Origin: Sebastes aleutianus
Taxonomy: Eukaryota; Chordata; Actinopteri; Perciformes; Sebastidae
Assembly (NCBI GenBank): GCA_916700875.1
Contig: CAKAKS010000004.1
Coordinates: 12,358,534-12,422,533, forward strand
Length of the DNA: 64,000 nt
Direction of reading: 5' to 3'
This document shows positions 1-13,900 of the stretch, one piece after another. The position numbers and the translations under genes are program-made. A model generated the notes under the pieces. That model ran no database searches. It was not told the DNA's origin and worked only from the letters and a program-made list of their open reading frames with translations. The number at the start of each line of letters is the position of its first letter. Within the stretch, counting starts at the first letter, position 1.

Positions 1-984
1 GGATTTAAGGATTTCAATCACGCATGCTGCTCTGACAGAAATACTGCATTTTGTCTGATTTAAGTAATACCCAGCAGCATGGATCTTGGCAGACAGTGAA
101 CAATCCAGCCGCATCAGAAAACGAAGTGAGAAGCAGGCCATTTGAAAACTTCACAAGCTCTCCGCCTGGTTAACGCAGAACAATTGCTAAAATGGGTCTC
201 TCCAGACTTCCAAAGCTTGAAACGATATCAGTGCACAGCAGAATAGAGGATAAAATTGTGGTGTGGCTGAATGGAAGTGAGGTTTTGCCTGTACGCCGAT
301 ACCAGTCAGAGAACTTGCCCATTTTCTAGTAATAAGCCTTCTATTAAATTTAAGTAATGTAGCTTGAAGTATTTATTGTACTGTGTCCGGTTGGAGACGA
401 TGGCTGAAGTGAAGCTTTAAAATCAGATGCATAAATGTGTTCACTTGGTATTCTTCACTCATAAGGGGTGTAGTTATACATTTTCACTGCTGCCACGGAG
501 GGAAGGCCAACATGTCAAGAAATATTCCATGGCATTTACAAACACAACCCTACTGCTTTCCCTGAGACCATTCTCTTTAATTTCACGCCTTTTTTCTCCA
601 TTGTAACAGACACTAGGACATTGTGCATGCGTGCACATACACACACAAACAAGGAGCATAACAGGAGTATTGAAAAATAAGGTCCCTTCTTCTCAACACT
701 TGATTATAAGAATCAATATGCCTCCTGGAATGGCTGGAATATGCCATTAGGTCTGTTAATGTACTGGCAAACAATGTATTGTTTGGTTTCAGATGCTGGA
801 GCAGAGCAATTTAACACCCACTTTACTACACCTCCTGAACACAGCCATATTTATGTGTGTGCTTATTTCTCTCTGGCTATTTAATATGTTTACCCTGTTG
901 TGTCTTGGCATGTGTGAGTTTATGAGCGCTTCCCTGTGGCTTCTCTTTGATGGAAGGTGTTTTTATGCCTCCGCGCCGGAGGTA
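1..984. other. Upstream cntnap2 intron, no feature recognised
   Basis: Intronic by position. A short CA run occurs near 640. No exon with both splice sites and Caspr similarity was found. Confidence 0.5.
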
Positions 985-1735
985 TTGTTTTCCAGTTGTC
1001 CATCCATCCGTCCGTCCCATTCTTGAGAACGTGATATCTCAGGAACGCCTGGAAGGAATTTCTTCAAATTTGGTGCAAACGTCCACTTCGACTCAAGGAT
1101 GAACTGATTAGATTTTGGTGGCCAAAAGTCAATGTGACTTCACGTGGGTCCCATTCTCGTGAATGCGATATCTCTTGGTGCCTTCAAATTAAACTCGTGA
1201 GCTTGTGTTTACAACATGGGAAGTCATGTACACGATATGCTTGGCGTTCAAGTGGTTAAGTCGTGAGAACACCGCTGCTAAGCAATGGCAATATTAACGT
1301 TACTGTCGGCGTCTAGAAGCCACAGAGGCTAGCAAGTAGGTAACATAATGCAGTAAATGCAAAGGCATAATGACAAAGGAAAAAGATGAGGCCATTGGGA
1401 ATATCAACATTTTCCTCAGACCTTACGAAGAAAAAACAACATTAGACTAAAATTACAATATATTAACTTATTATGCACCGAAAAAGGAACTTCAATGGCT
1501 TCCGCCATTTCTGACAACATCAACAAACACGTCACAAGTCTACACAAGAATACGACAAGAGGGGGGCGTTTATATGGACTCTTATCGTGAACACGGTAAA
1601 CACAACCCCATTTGAAGGCACCATCCGTAACACCTGGAGGGAATCTCATTGCATCTGGCACAAACATCCACTTAGACTCAAGAATGAACTGATTAGAATT
1701 TGGTGGTTAAAGGTCACTATGACCTCAGACAACAC
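985..1735 (+). repeat. Interspersed fish repeat, two direct copies of a ~150-bp motif
   Basis: The motif (GATATCTCAGGAACGCCTGG, then ACAAACGTCCACTT-type sequence and CTCAAGGATGAACTGATTAG) occurs at about 1030-1145. A diverged second copy, at about 1145-1175 continuing at 1630-1735, is split by the element at 1176-1623. It resembles an abundant unclassified percomorph repeat. Confidence 0.55.
1176..1623. mobile_element. MITE with 14-bp terminal inverted repeats
   Basis: Starts TGGTGCCTTCAAAT and ends with its exact reverse complement ATTTGAAGGCACCA. The 448-bp unit interrupts the flanking repeat motif. It has no transposase. A target duplication could not be made out, so the superfamily is open. 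Confidence 0.65.
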
Positions 1736-1966
1736 GTTCTTGGCCACACAAAGAATTAATTAGGTAATTATGAAAATTTTACTCAAATGTCTAATATGAT
1801 AAAAGGCTCTATTTCTAGTTCTTTTCTTTCTTTCTCTCTTTCTTTTCATTCTTAGCATCTGCTGTGATTTGTCAAATATGATAGTTCTACTGTTTGTGTC
1901 GTAAATACATTGACAACCAGTTTATTGTATTTGTGTGTGTTCATACATTTTTTTCATCTCACCCAG

Positions 1967-4900
1967 ATATTGGGGGTTTCTTTGAGGCAGGAACACTGGT
2001 CAAGTACAACTTCTTGCCTGAAGCGGTTGCAGGAGCCAGCAGGGACACAAAGATTGTGGCGCACCAGCTGACACCCCACGAAGTGAATCTAACAAAGGAG
2101 GAAGTGGCCTTCAGTTTCAGCACATCCAACGCTCCAGCTATTCTGATGTACGTCAGCTCCAAGACGCAGGATTATCTGGCTGTGGTTTTAAGGCAGAATG
2201 GTAAGCGCCACACACACACGCATGCAATATGTAGTCGCTCACCACTGAGAAGTGATGCTTGTTAGTGCTGCAAAGTACATTTTTAAAGGCTGTCCTTGCA
2301 GCACAGTTTAGAAAGTTCTATAATCTCCAGAAATCCTCCCCAGTCAGCGGCCTCCCACTGAGCAGCTGACAGGCAGCGCAGTGCTTTGATGAAATAGAAG
2401 TCATAAAAATTTGACAGTGCCATCTAGCGTTTCAGCAATCAATGTGCACAAGCACCAAAATAAAACTTCAAAATACTCACGCTGCCTAGGGGTGCTGCTA
2501 GAAATTCTTGGGCCCCCTGCACACCCAGGGCCCTGAGACAGTAAATATCTATAATCCCCTGTCAAGCTGTGGGCCCTATGAATCATTCAGGGTTTCACCT
2601 TCTGTTCCTCACCCCTGCTTGCCCCATCACTTCAAAAAGAAAACTACATTTTGGCCTGAAGAGTTCAGTTCACTCAGAGTACTTCTGTAGGAAAGAAATA
2701 GTCTATAGTGAACAAAATGAATTTTAAAATGGCAGTCTGAGGTGTCATCAAGTAGCAATACACTAACTACTTACGACTCATCAGCAATCATGTTTTTGGA
2801 GCCGGCGCTTGAGATATATCTAGAAAATTCATTATATTTATTCGAAGAGCTCCGACCAGCCACCTCAAAGACAGTTTTTACCCTCAGGCAGTTAGATAAC
2901 TGAATAGCAAGCACTTTAAATAACTCAGTGATTTATTATTGTAGGATTTCTTATAAGTGTTGTTGACTTTTATTATTCTTATTGTACAGTAGAGCTGCAA
3001 CGATTAATCGTTTAGTTGTCAACTATTAAATTAATCGCCAACTATTTTGATAATTGATTAATCGGTTTGAGTAATTTTTAATGAAAACAAAATCTAAATC
3101 TCTCTGATTCCAGCTTCTTGAATGTGAATATTTTCTGGTTTCTTTACTCCTCTATGACAGTAAACTGAATATCTTTGAGTTGTGGACAAAACAAGACATT
3201 TGAGGACGTCATCTTGGGCTTTTGGAAACACTGATCGAAGTTTTTCCCCATTTTCTGACATTTTATAGACAAAACAACTAATCGATTAATCGAGAAAATA
3301 ATCTACAGATTAATTGACAATGAAAATAATCATTAGTTGCAGCCCTATTGTACAGTATATGGTTTTAAGGGCAGATGCATTTCATTGCATTTGCGACGGG
3401 TTCCATAAAACAAGAGCAGGTTTCAAACCACTGGCCTGTATGTATGTCTTCAGGTTCACTACAGGTCCGGTACAACCTGGGAGGTCTGAGGGAGCCGTTT
3501 TCTATAGATGTGGACCAGCGTAACCTGGCCAACGGACAACCACATAGCATCAACATGTCCCGGGTCGACAGAAGCATCACCATCCAGGTACAGCCCACAC
3601 ACACACACACACATATCTGATCACTCTTAAACACATTATTTTAAGCTTTTAGTTGATGCTCACAAATCAAAAGACAATCAATTTCAAGATCCTACTTACA
3701 AGCAACCAAGGAGTGCATGGGATTGCCATCCAGCACACACATACACTGCGCCCAGCCAGTGTTAGCATTAAGTCAAATGGGAGAGCAGTGTCCTGTTCTT
3801 TCTTGTGCTGTGATGAAAGTGCTTGTCCTCTGCCACTGTTAATCCACTTCCAGTAGACAGCCTAAGCATAGCAACAGAGAGAATGCATCGATCTGTGTGT
3901 GTTTGTATGACTGCACGCTGTTGTGTGATTGTGGCTGCATGTCTTTGTGTGTTTGCCGTGCGCGGTCGCCGCGTGCGTCTGAGACTGAGCAAGAGAGACT
4001 GAGCGAGTTTGTGCTTGTGCATGACAATCTGTTCATGTGTATGTGCGTTTGTGTGCGTGGGTTTTTGTTGGTGTGCTCCTGAGTTTTGTGCAGCTAAACA
4101 GCTTAGTGCAGATCAATACAGCCAAGCCTGAGTCAGTAGCTGTCAAGGATGGAGTGAGAATTCAGCTAAACTATTACAGACTTTGTTCTGGGCTAAAATG
4201 CTCCAATTTGGCTGCAGGCTGCAGTTTAAGGAGGACTCAGTGGATGGCAGCCGCCTGTAAAGCCTAGTTATTGGTTGCATCCAGATCAGAATAAATTTGT
4301 AGTTGCATGGGCAGTGTTTGGTTTGCAAGAGGAAAGGATTGTTTTTTTGTAAAAATGAGAAAAATTGTAAAAACTTGAGTTCTTGAATTGAACATCTACA
4401 TAACCGTTTCTGTATGCATGACCTCCTGTAGAATGTGTAATTTGAATACCATATTTGCACATCATGTATCGTGGCATTATTGCTGCACACCATTGCATTG
4501 CAGTTTCATATGGTTAATACCGTTTCATACAGTGTGCATATTTATATATTTTTTTGCTGCCTTCAGAGAGTAACTCACCGACATGCTCACTTGTGGAGAG
4601 CCCACCTACCCCCTACTGGCCAGAGGGAGGCATTGCATTAACCTGAGGCATTGACTCACCTCCTCTCTGCAAAGTTGCTGAACCATGTGGAGAGCATCAT
4701 GTCAATCATTTTGTATAACCTTGCTCTCGCTGATATTCCAGCTATTTGCTCACATTCTGCACTGTTTATCCTCTATGGATTTAATGTTAATGCTGACAGA
4801 ATCAAATTTCCCTGCGAGCGTCAATGAATCTGCTGTATCATCTTATTCATGCCATGGTATCCTCGTGGATTACTTTCCATCCAATAGACACTTGACCTTC

Positions 4901-7900
4901 GGTCTGCATCATATCTATTTTAGGAATTATTGTAGAGAAAAAGATATACCCTAACACCATGTTCAGTTTGAAAATAAAAATAAATTTGATTAACTAAGCC
5001 ATAGATGTAATTTGATTTGATTTAATTGGGAAAAAATTATAGTTTTAGCAGTACATAATTAGACAAATATATGAAAAAACATAAGTTTAATGCAAATGTT
5101 GTATATAATGCAACCAACCATAATAACACATTAGAACAAATTAAGTATTAATGGGAAGAATGACATTACTACATTAGTTTGTAGGATGTTTAAATGAATA
5201 TATTTAAAACAAATGGGCACAAAGGAAATTAATGAAATATATTGGACTCATTGCCCTTCTTGTGGAGAAAACGTGATGAAGTGTCTGCTAGGGTGCCCTT
5301 CTAGTGGAGAAAACATGATTAAATGCCCTCTAGGGAGCCCTTCTAGTAGAAAACATGTGATGAAATGCCCTTTAGGGTTCCCTTCTAGTGGAGAAAACGT
5401 GATGAAGTGTCCTCTAGGATGCCCTTTCTAGTAAAGAAAACATGATAAAGTGCCCTCTAGGGTTCCCTTCTAGTGGAGAAAACACGATGAAATGCCCTCT
5501 ATGGTGCCGTTCTAGAAAAGAAAACATGATAAAGTGCCCTCTAGGGAGCCCTTAAATGGAGAAAATGGGATGAAGTGCCCTATAGTGTGGCCTTAAAATT
5601 GAGAAGATGTGATGCAGTGCTATATAGGCTGCCCTACATGCTAGATACATGCTTTATGCGCACTGGTGCCCTTTTAATCTTTTCCTCATAAAGAGATTAT
5701 TAGTTGGGTCTTTAATTTCAGAGGACATGTTTCTTCACTTGCATTAGACTTCGGACACAAGATAGAATATAGTGGAGTCTATATAATGGGCAGTAGACAG
5801 TGAGTATATAATTAGTTGTGTTGTTTCTAATCCTGGCTACCATGTCAAGTTGTCACCCTCTCTTGTGATAAATGAAGCCCCTCACTGTTGCTCTCATTAA
5901 GGTGAAATACAATGTTGGCCAGAATGAATCACAGTACATTTGCAAACCAATAATCATTACACCTCCTCTTCTACATAAGTCTTTAGGCCTTTCTGTCTCT
6001 CATTATATGTACATAGACCCCATCCATACTGGAATCTAATCCCCTACATTCACACACTAGAGTGAAAAAGTGTGACAGTGAGAAAATTGAAAACTGAACC
6101 ATCCAATGGAAATCGTCCTCATTTTCGGAGCAAATCACCTCCAGCAGCTGCTGATCACCCCAGCGGGAGCACTTCAGCATAACACATCCCCTTTCGACTG
6201 AAAGTGATTGGAGCAACTGTACGCTTATTTGCTCATCACACACACACACACACATACATGCATGCACACAGTGTGTCTTCCACCGGTTGCCTGGTTGTGT
6301 CTAGATATCGATGTTCAGCCCAGTGTTGAGTGTGTGACTGAAATATTAACTATCAAGTGCATATCCCCAGTTTACCACTCCCCATGTGCCCAGGCTGTAC
6401 TCTAAATAACAATCCACTGACTCTTCTTGTCCTTAAATGATGAGTTCACCACTTAAACATTAAAGAATGATAAGAAATGTAAGAGCAACACTGGTGGGCC
6501 CGATGTGGTAATTTGGATTTAAGGGGGGAGGGAATCAGCAAGGGAACTGTGGGGGAGGGAAAATAGATCAAGTTTATAGATAGGGCATGAAAAGTAGAGC
6601 CAGAAGGTGTGCTAACGAAGATAACTTTGATGAGTAAAACTTTTTCATGTTGCCTTACCGCCTCTGGGCTCTTTCCAAGGTACAAACATGCACTTAATAT
6701 CCACGGGTAAACAGATGTGGACATGCATACCAACAGACACGCAAGTGAGATCTTGTCAGGTCAACTCACTACAAAGGCTTCACACTGCTGTGCCACAAAA
6801 TCAACATTATTCAGCCTAATTCATCTGTCCACTCCACTTCTCTCCTTCTGCCTCTCCGTTCCTCCCACCTTCTACCTTCTCACCATCCTGGAGGGCTTTT
6901 AGTTAATGTTAATGCACTCATAGCCAGGAACCATGACTGCAGCTCACACCCACACTAATGAGTTGCGAGGAACAGGACAAGAGAGACAAGATTAGGGAGT
7001 AAGTAGGTAGTAGTCTGCTTATTTCATTCTTAAAGGGACAGTGCTTAGGATTTGGCATCTAGTGGTGTGGTTGCAGATTGCAACCACCTGAGTACCCCTC
7101 TGCACACTCCTCCCTTTCCGAGACTGTGGTAACGTGAGTTTGCCTCGTTCAGAGGCCATCATTACCACAATAACACTACTTTAGGAGCAATGGAAGTCAG
7201 ACGGCGGCTGGCGGTACCACGGTTTTGCACTCTGCGGCTCACGTTACCGCAGTTTCACAAGCGTGTCAGAGAACTACGGTGGCATTCAGGTAACATAAAA
7301 ACGTGAAAGGCTCTCTCTAGAGCCAGTGTTTGGTTTGTCCGTTCTGGGCTACTGTAGAAACATGGTGGAGTAACATGGCGGACTCCATTAAGAGTATCCA
7401 CTCCCTATGTAGATATGAAGGGCTCGTTCTAAGCTAATGAAAACACAACGATTCTTTCGGTTGGTTATGCACTAATGAAAACATAGTTATGAATATTATA
7501 TTCCATTTTTGCTAATAGATCCCCGAAATGTTACACACTGTTCCTTTAAATACAGCATACACAGAAAATATGTTAATTATCAAACAGTATTTTTCCTGAA
7601 GCAGATGCCATGATCCACCAATGAAGCAGTAAACTGCAGGTAGCTAGAAGGAAGAAAAAATATATATTATTTGCCTAGCTTATTCAGCATGTTGAATCGG
7701 CGGCACCGCCCGTCGGTGAGAGAAATCACTCTGATTGGCTGTTTAAGCTTAAAGAAATCAGTGCACGAGAAGAGAAACGGACGTGAGGAAAGCGAGCAAA
7801 CGAGTAAAGTCAAAGTCTACATCTCATCTGATCATTCCAATACACGGATATTTTCACAACGACATGGCCATCTTTAATGAAGCTAAGTGGTGAGCGAGAT

Positions 7901-10900
7901 TGGTCCTCCACCGCCGTCCTCGGTCTTCCGGTTTCCCTTTTTGAATGAAAAATACAGACTACCGCGACCTGCTGGTAGGGAGAATTATTTCATCTCACGC
8001 AGGCGCAGGCGTGCGTGATAGTTGTGATAGTTGGCCGTTGGCTGTAGTCTTTGCGGTGTGTTTGAGTGCAACGTTTTTGTCAAGACAAAGGTGACGTGAG
8101 GCGACGCAGCTGGCGGCCTTCATCGCCGCTAGTTCTTTGACGTCAGGTTGTGTCGCCAGCTTTAGAGCTGTCCTCTTGTGATCGGATCGCCCAGGTTGCA
8201 TGTTAATGCCAGGTCCAAGGTTTAAATAGTCGCAGTTCACCAGACCTGTTCTATAATGTAATCGATGAGATTAAATTCCAGCCATTCAGCAAGTTCTTTG
8301 AAATGCCATCCATCAACAGCATTTACATAACTTGTCCTACATGCTGAAATGTTCGCTGCTTTTGAACGTTCAAACTGAATTATCGTGGGCTGAAATGTAC
8401 ACTTGCTAATTACTGAGTTTGAAATTGGATCACAAATTATTGCATTATGCATTAAAGGCTAAAACACCAACTCTGTTATAGCGTGCCACCAGCATTTGAA
8501 ATTGAACCAAAAGCCATTATTATTTTTGCTTACATGCTCATCAGAGGCCTTGTTGCAGCTGTTTTGATCTGAGCTGTAACGACATGAGTGAGAGGCAGAG
8601 ATATGAGTCAGATGCAATAAAAGTCAGTTATGCTGGTGGGCCCGCCAGTGGATCAAATTCAATTTCCAGGGTAAAAGAGTGAGTCAAGTGTTTACCTGAG
8701 GCTGCGGAGGTCTCACTTCTCTGCTATCAGGGCTGCAAATCTTAAAGGCATTTAGACAAGCGACTGTTTAGTTTAAAGACACGGCGGAGAACAAGTGGGA
8801 AGACAAGTAGGAGTGTGGTAATTGGAATCTGAGAGAAAGGGGAGCACAAGAGAAATGGAGAGCAAAAGAAAAAGAATACAGAGAGGAGGGGGGTTTGAGA
8901 AGAGAAAGATTGTGTTTTCAGATAAAGGAAGAAGACCCACAAAATAAACCCACAAAGATCACTTTGATGCATTTAGGTTATCTAACCCATCAGTCCTGAG
9001 GCTTATTTCACAGCGTGGATTTGCATGTGCACACAAACACCTGCTGAGATGTACACACAGGCACACCGAGTGCACTGCAGGAAGCAAGTGTTTGGGTTTT
9101 TAAGCAGTTTGTGAGGTCTCGTCAGGTTAGCTCGCTATCAAAAGGCATATCAAGACGAGATCAAAATAAGTTCCCTTCTCCCATCGTTGGCTTTCGCTTT
9201 CTCTCAAACTCTCACACACTGTGAGGGCTTAGAGATGAAAGCGAGGAGTCCCTTCAGGCAACAGACATCTCATCTCTGTTTCCTCCTCTCCTCTCCTCCT
9301 TTCTCCTCTCCTCTCCCCTCCTTTCTCCTCTCCTCTCCTCTCCTCTCCTCTCCTCTCCTCTCCTCCCCTCTTTTCTCATCTCCTCTCTCCTCCTTCTCCT
9401 CTCCTCTCCCATCTCCTCTCTTTTCTCCTCTCCTTTACCCCCTCCGTTCTCCTCTCATCTCCCCTCTCCTCTCTCTTCTCTCCTCTTTTCTCCTCTCCTC
9501 TCCCAACTCCTCTCCCCTCCTTTCTTCTCCCCTCTCCCCTCTCCTCTCCCTTCCTTTCTCCTCTCCTCTCCTCCTTTCTCCTCTCCTCTCCCCTCCTTTT
9601 TCCTCTCCTCTCCTCACCTCTCCTCTCCTCTCCTCCCCCTTTTCTCATCTCCTCTCTCCTCCTTCTCCTCTCCTCTCCCATCTCCTCTCTTTTCTCCTCT
9701 CCTTTACCCCCTCCGTTCTCCTCTCATCTCCCCTCTCCTCTCTCTTCTCTCCTCTTTTCTCCTCTCCTCTCCCAACTCCTCTCCCCTCCTTTCTTCTCCC
9801 CTCTCCCCTCTCCCCTCTCCTCCTTTCTCCTCTCCTCTCCGCTCCTTTCTTCTCTCCTCTCCCCTCATCTCCCCCCTCTCCTCTCTCTTCTCTCCTCTGA
9901 CCTCTCTCCTCTTTTCTCCTCTCCTCTCCCAACTCCTCTCCCCTCCTTTCTCCTCTCCTCTCCCTTCTCCTCTCCCCTCCTTTCTCCTCTCCCCTCCTTT
10001 TTCTTCTCTTTTCCACTCTCCTCTCCCCTCCTTTCCCCTCTCCTTTCATCTCCTCCTTTCCTCTCACCGCAAGCAGGGAGGTTTCGGCGGTTGGTGTTAG
10101 TGGTATGAATGGCTGGCTCTAGCTGTGAAGGGAAAAGACAATAATTCAGTAGTTCACTTGATAATGAGGTCAAACTATTTATGGAGTAAAAGAAAAAGAA
10201 AATTAGCATTTATTTGCACTTAGCTTCTCTAATGTTTAATCTGTGATGGGAGTCTTTTTTGTCCCTCAGATATCATTAAGGAAACAGAGCTGCCACGAGT
10301 AGGAAGTTCTCAGTGTACTGTAAATTAGTGTGAATATATACAGCACATTGGCTAAATTGGATTCCTTTTGAGCACATAGTTAGGGAAATAGATTTCACCC
10401 ATTGTTAATTTTCTCTTTGTCTAACCCCTGATTACATTGCTTATGTAAGCTTTATGTAACCTAAGAGGCACCAGCAGCGCTTAAAGTAGAAAATTGTGTT
10501 GTCTAAATGGTGCAGCGTGAAACGAAAGGATCCCAATAATTGCGGTTGTAATTGACAGAGTTTGGTAAAATGAGGTTTCTTCCATGGCTGTCTTCCTCTG
10601 TGGACCTCTTTGTGGGGTTTTGAGACTCCGACCGCCCTCCCTGACTGTGCAGCCAATTTGTTTTCTCAGATAAAAGTAAATAAGCTGAGCGCAATTTAAT
10701 TGTGCCCCATTATCCCACCCTCCAGTCACCGTGGAAAACAAAACCCACACAATGCTCCACTGAGACCAGGCTTTTGGAAAGAATCAAATTAGGATATGTT
10801 GTGTGTGTGTGTTTGTGTGTGTGTGTGTGCAGAGAGAGGAAAAGAGAGAAAATAGTCTGGAGAGGTAGGGGGTAGAGAGGATTTTCTGTATGGGAGGACT

Positions 10901-13900
10901 CTACTGACTCAAACCTGTAAACAAGAGCAACTACACACACATACATCTCAACCCTTTAGTGGCGGTCCAGCTCAGCTCTCTGCTAACAGCCTACGACAGC
11001 CATTCAGCACATCAATGGAGGAAATTTCCAGTAAAACACACAGTAACAACAGTCATTGTTTTCAATCAACCTCCCTTCTCCTGGCTCGGGCCGTCGGTAC
11101 GCGTCGTGCAGACTGAGATACAGTCCTCCTGTGAGCAGAGAAAGAAGGGAGGATCTTTTATTTCTCGAACACACACAGAAACCAATTTGTGGGGTTGAAA
11201 TGATTCTCATCAATAGCACCGGCTGTAGCCTTCAAGCTAATTAGAAACTTCAGTGAAACAGCAATAACAAGTTAATTATGTTGCAGGGATATTAAAGTCG
11301 TGTATTCCCTCCCTCCATCACCCCCTCTGCTCTCACGTCTCCGCTGACGCTCCTCTGTGTAAACACGCCGCTTCTTCTCCCTCTATTTTAAGTTCTTGGG
11401 GAGAGGCTTTGAACCCACCGCAGACTTTGGAAATTGCATATTGTTAATTAATGTGTGATCATTTATCTGGAGTCCTGGTGAAGAGCTGTTTGTGTTGCAG
11501 GATGATTATGGAGGATCGCTTTTAAGTTTGCGTTCAGCCGTGACTCGCTTGACTAAACAAAGAGGGAGGGGAAAAATTTAACAAGAGGTTTTCATTTGTT
11601 CTGGTGTGATTTCTGTGAGCAACCGTGCTGTATGAAGTGAGATATTGACCCCACTCAGTATGAGGATTTTCATGCATTTTTCTTCTAGTTCAGTCATTTC
11701 CCAAAGACTGGGTCGGGGACCCACAGGTGGGTCGCAGGAGATTTTATTAGGGTCGCCAAATACATTTCTTCCATAATCTTTTAACATTTATATCTGCAAT
11801 ACACCTTTGAGCCACATGAGGGAGCCTGAATGTTTGTATTGTTCTGATAATTGTAGCCTACTTATAACATTGAATCTAATATGAAAGGCTAGCGTATACT
11901 GTATATAGCGTTTGTTTTATTGATGAGAGGAAAAATGAATAGAATAAACCTGTTTACTCCACCTAAATACATATATTTGGCATCATTTATAAAGTATTTA
12001 ACTTGTGTATGTGTTTTCAAAAACACACGCATAAAACAAAGTTTTGATTTTAACGTATGTCTCTCTTAAATGGCTGGTTTACCTATTCAAGATAATATAA
12101 GGTGATGCCGAAATGGCGGTAAACATGGTCAGGAACGTTCCAATTTATGCACAAATCTGCTCTTCTCATGATTTATAGATAAGGCCTATTTTGAATTGGG
12201 TTGCAATGGTTTGTAATTTTTTCAAAACATTGGTCCCCAGAAAAAAAGTTTGGGAAACACTGTTCTAGTTTATAGAGAGTTATCAAAACGATGATAAAAG
12301 ATGTAACACAGGTGGATCTTTGTGAGGTTAATGATGCATTTTCTCGTTCACAGGAGATTTTAAAACTTTAAATCTTCTCTTTATTGTAGAGTATTTCCAT
12401 CCAACCATCTGGATGCAACTTGTGTCAAACTTTTTTGTTTAGAAAACGTATCCAAGAACATGTATTGTATCACCCACATCTCAAATTTTGGCTTCTCTGA
12501 GCAGCATAACCTGTCAATGTAAATGTATGGCATACCTGGCTTTGCTTCAAGGCATTCCTTGAAGTAAAGGGAGTAAGACACAGACTTGGATTAATATTTG
12601 ATAACAAACATGTTTCAGTCCTACTTTGTGGTGGTGCTTTTGAGTCCTGGTTCTCTAGCATCTGGATTTGTTACAGTTAACTGGGTCATGGAAATGATAT
12701 ACAGGTTTATTATCTGAGTGGTTTCCCCTTTACTGAACAGTTTGGACCACAAGAGGGAGCCATTGAGCTTTGGATTTTGCTGTGTTGTAGCTTTGCAGTG
12801 CCTGACAGCAATGAATTACCATCTCTTCTTCTTCCTCATCTTGCTTAATGTGCTGATGCAGGTCTCAGGCAGGGTGTCTTTTTAAAAGGCTGTGATCAGT
12901 AGTTTTAGTCCCAGGCTCTCTTTAAAATGCAGATACTAATTTATTATCTCTCGCTCTCTCTCTCTCTCTCTCCCACTGCTTCAGTTGGATCATTACCCTC
13001 CAATCAGCTACACCCTCCCAGACGCCTCAGACACACAGTTCAACCTGGTCAAGACGCTGTTCTTGGGCAAAGTTTATGGTGAGTATGTCAGCTCATCATT
13101 TTTCACACTGTGCAAACTTTTACCACACTTACTATGATCATATTTCTTTCCTTAACTCAAATTATACCACTCAATCCCCCACCCCATCATGGTTCAAAAC
13201 TATTTGTTTAGGAGCTTTTTGGAGTGTTAAGGAGCTCAAGTTTCTAATCCTCCTGATAATCATTTTAATTGTGGATTATTGAAGAGTACAATCGATGCTA
13301 TTGAGGCTGCAAAACAAAAGATTTTCCGGAAAATAAAGCATCCATGTAGTTATTAAAATGTAGTTCATGTATGTGGGTTGACCTGGCTGTAATCCCCAAC
13401 TAGAGTTTATCCACCTGGGTTAACCTGATATAAACAATTGTCTCGTATGAGGCAAAGCAGTCAGTTAGCATCTCTCCTGTCTAATAGTTTTAAGTAAAAG
13501 TATTTATGTTCTAAATGTATATTTGGATCTATTTATGCTGTATTTATGTATATAACAGTTATACTCTATTATATTCTATTTCTGTAAACCCCTTTAAATA
13601 AACCATCTAATTTACAAATGGGTCCCAAACACTAATATATTCTACTAATATATCCACTAATTTCTTTTACACTTTAATGCAATCGGTCTTTGGGAGGTTG
13701 TAGTGGGCTCAGTTTTAAAGCTAGAGTGAATATACTGGCATCATATCCAACTAGAAAACCATTGGTACCAACCATGTCATGCTAGCTTGTCGGAAAGGAG
13801 GTTGTATAACGCTCCAAACTTATGCTTAATTTTGGCGTGGGGAAAACTGGCATGACCATTTTCAAAGGGGTCCCTTGACCTTTGACCTCAAGATAAGTGA

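Noticed and set aside
5213..5431. 72-codon repetitive Cys-rich frame (CPSSGEN repeats)
   Set aside because: Translation of a 42-bp minisatellite; frame lost in the right-hand copies.
5250..5632. Possible CRISPR-like array
   Set aside because: Units are contiguous and diverged with no constant repeat/unique spacer pattern; this is a eukaryotic minisatellite.
9187..9900. 237-codon Ser/Leu/Pro-rich open frame
   Set aside because: Produced entirely by the TCCTC pyrimidine tract; open in several frames and both strands.
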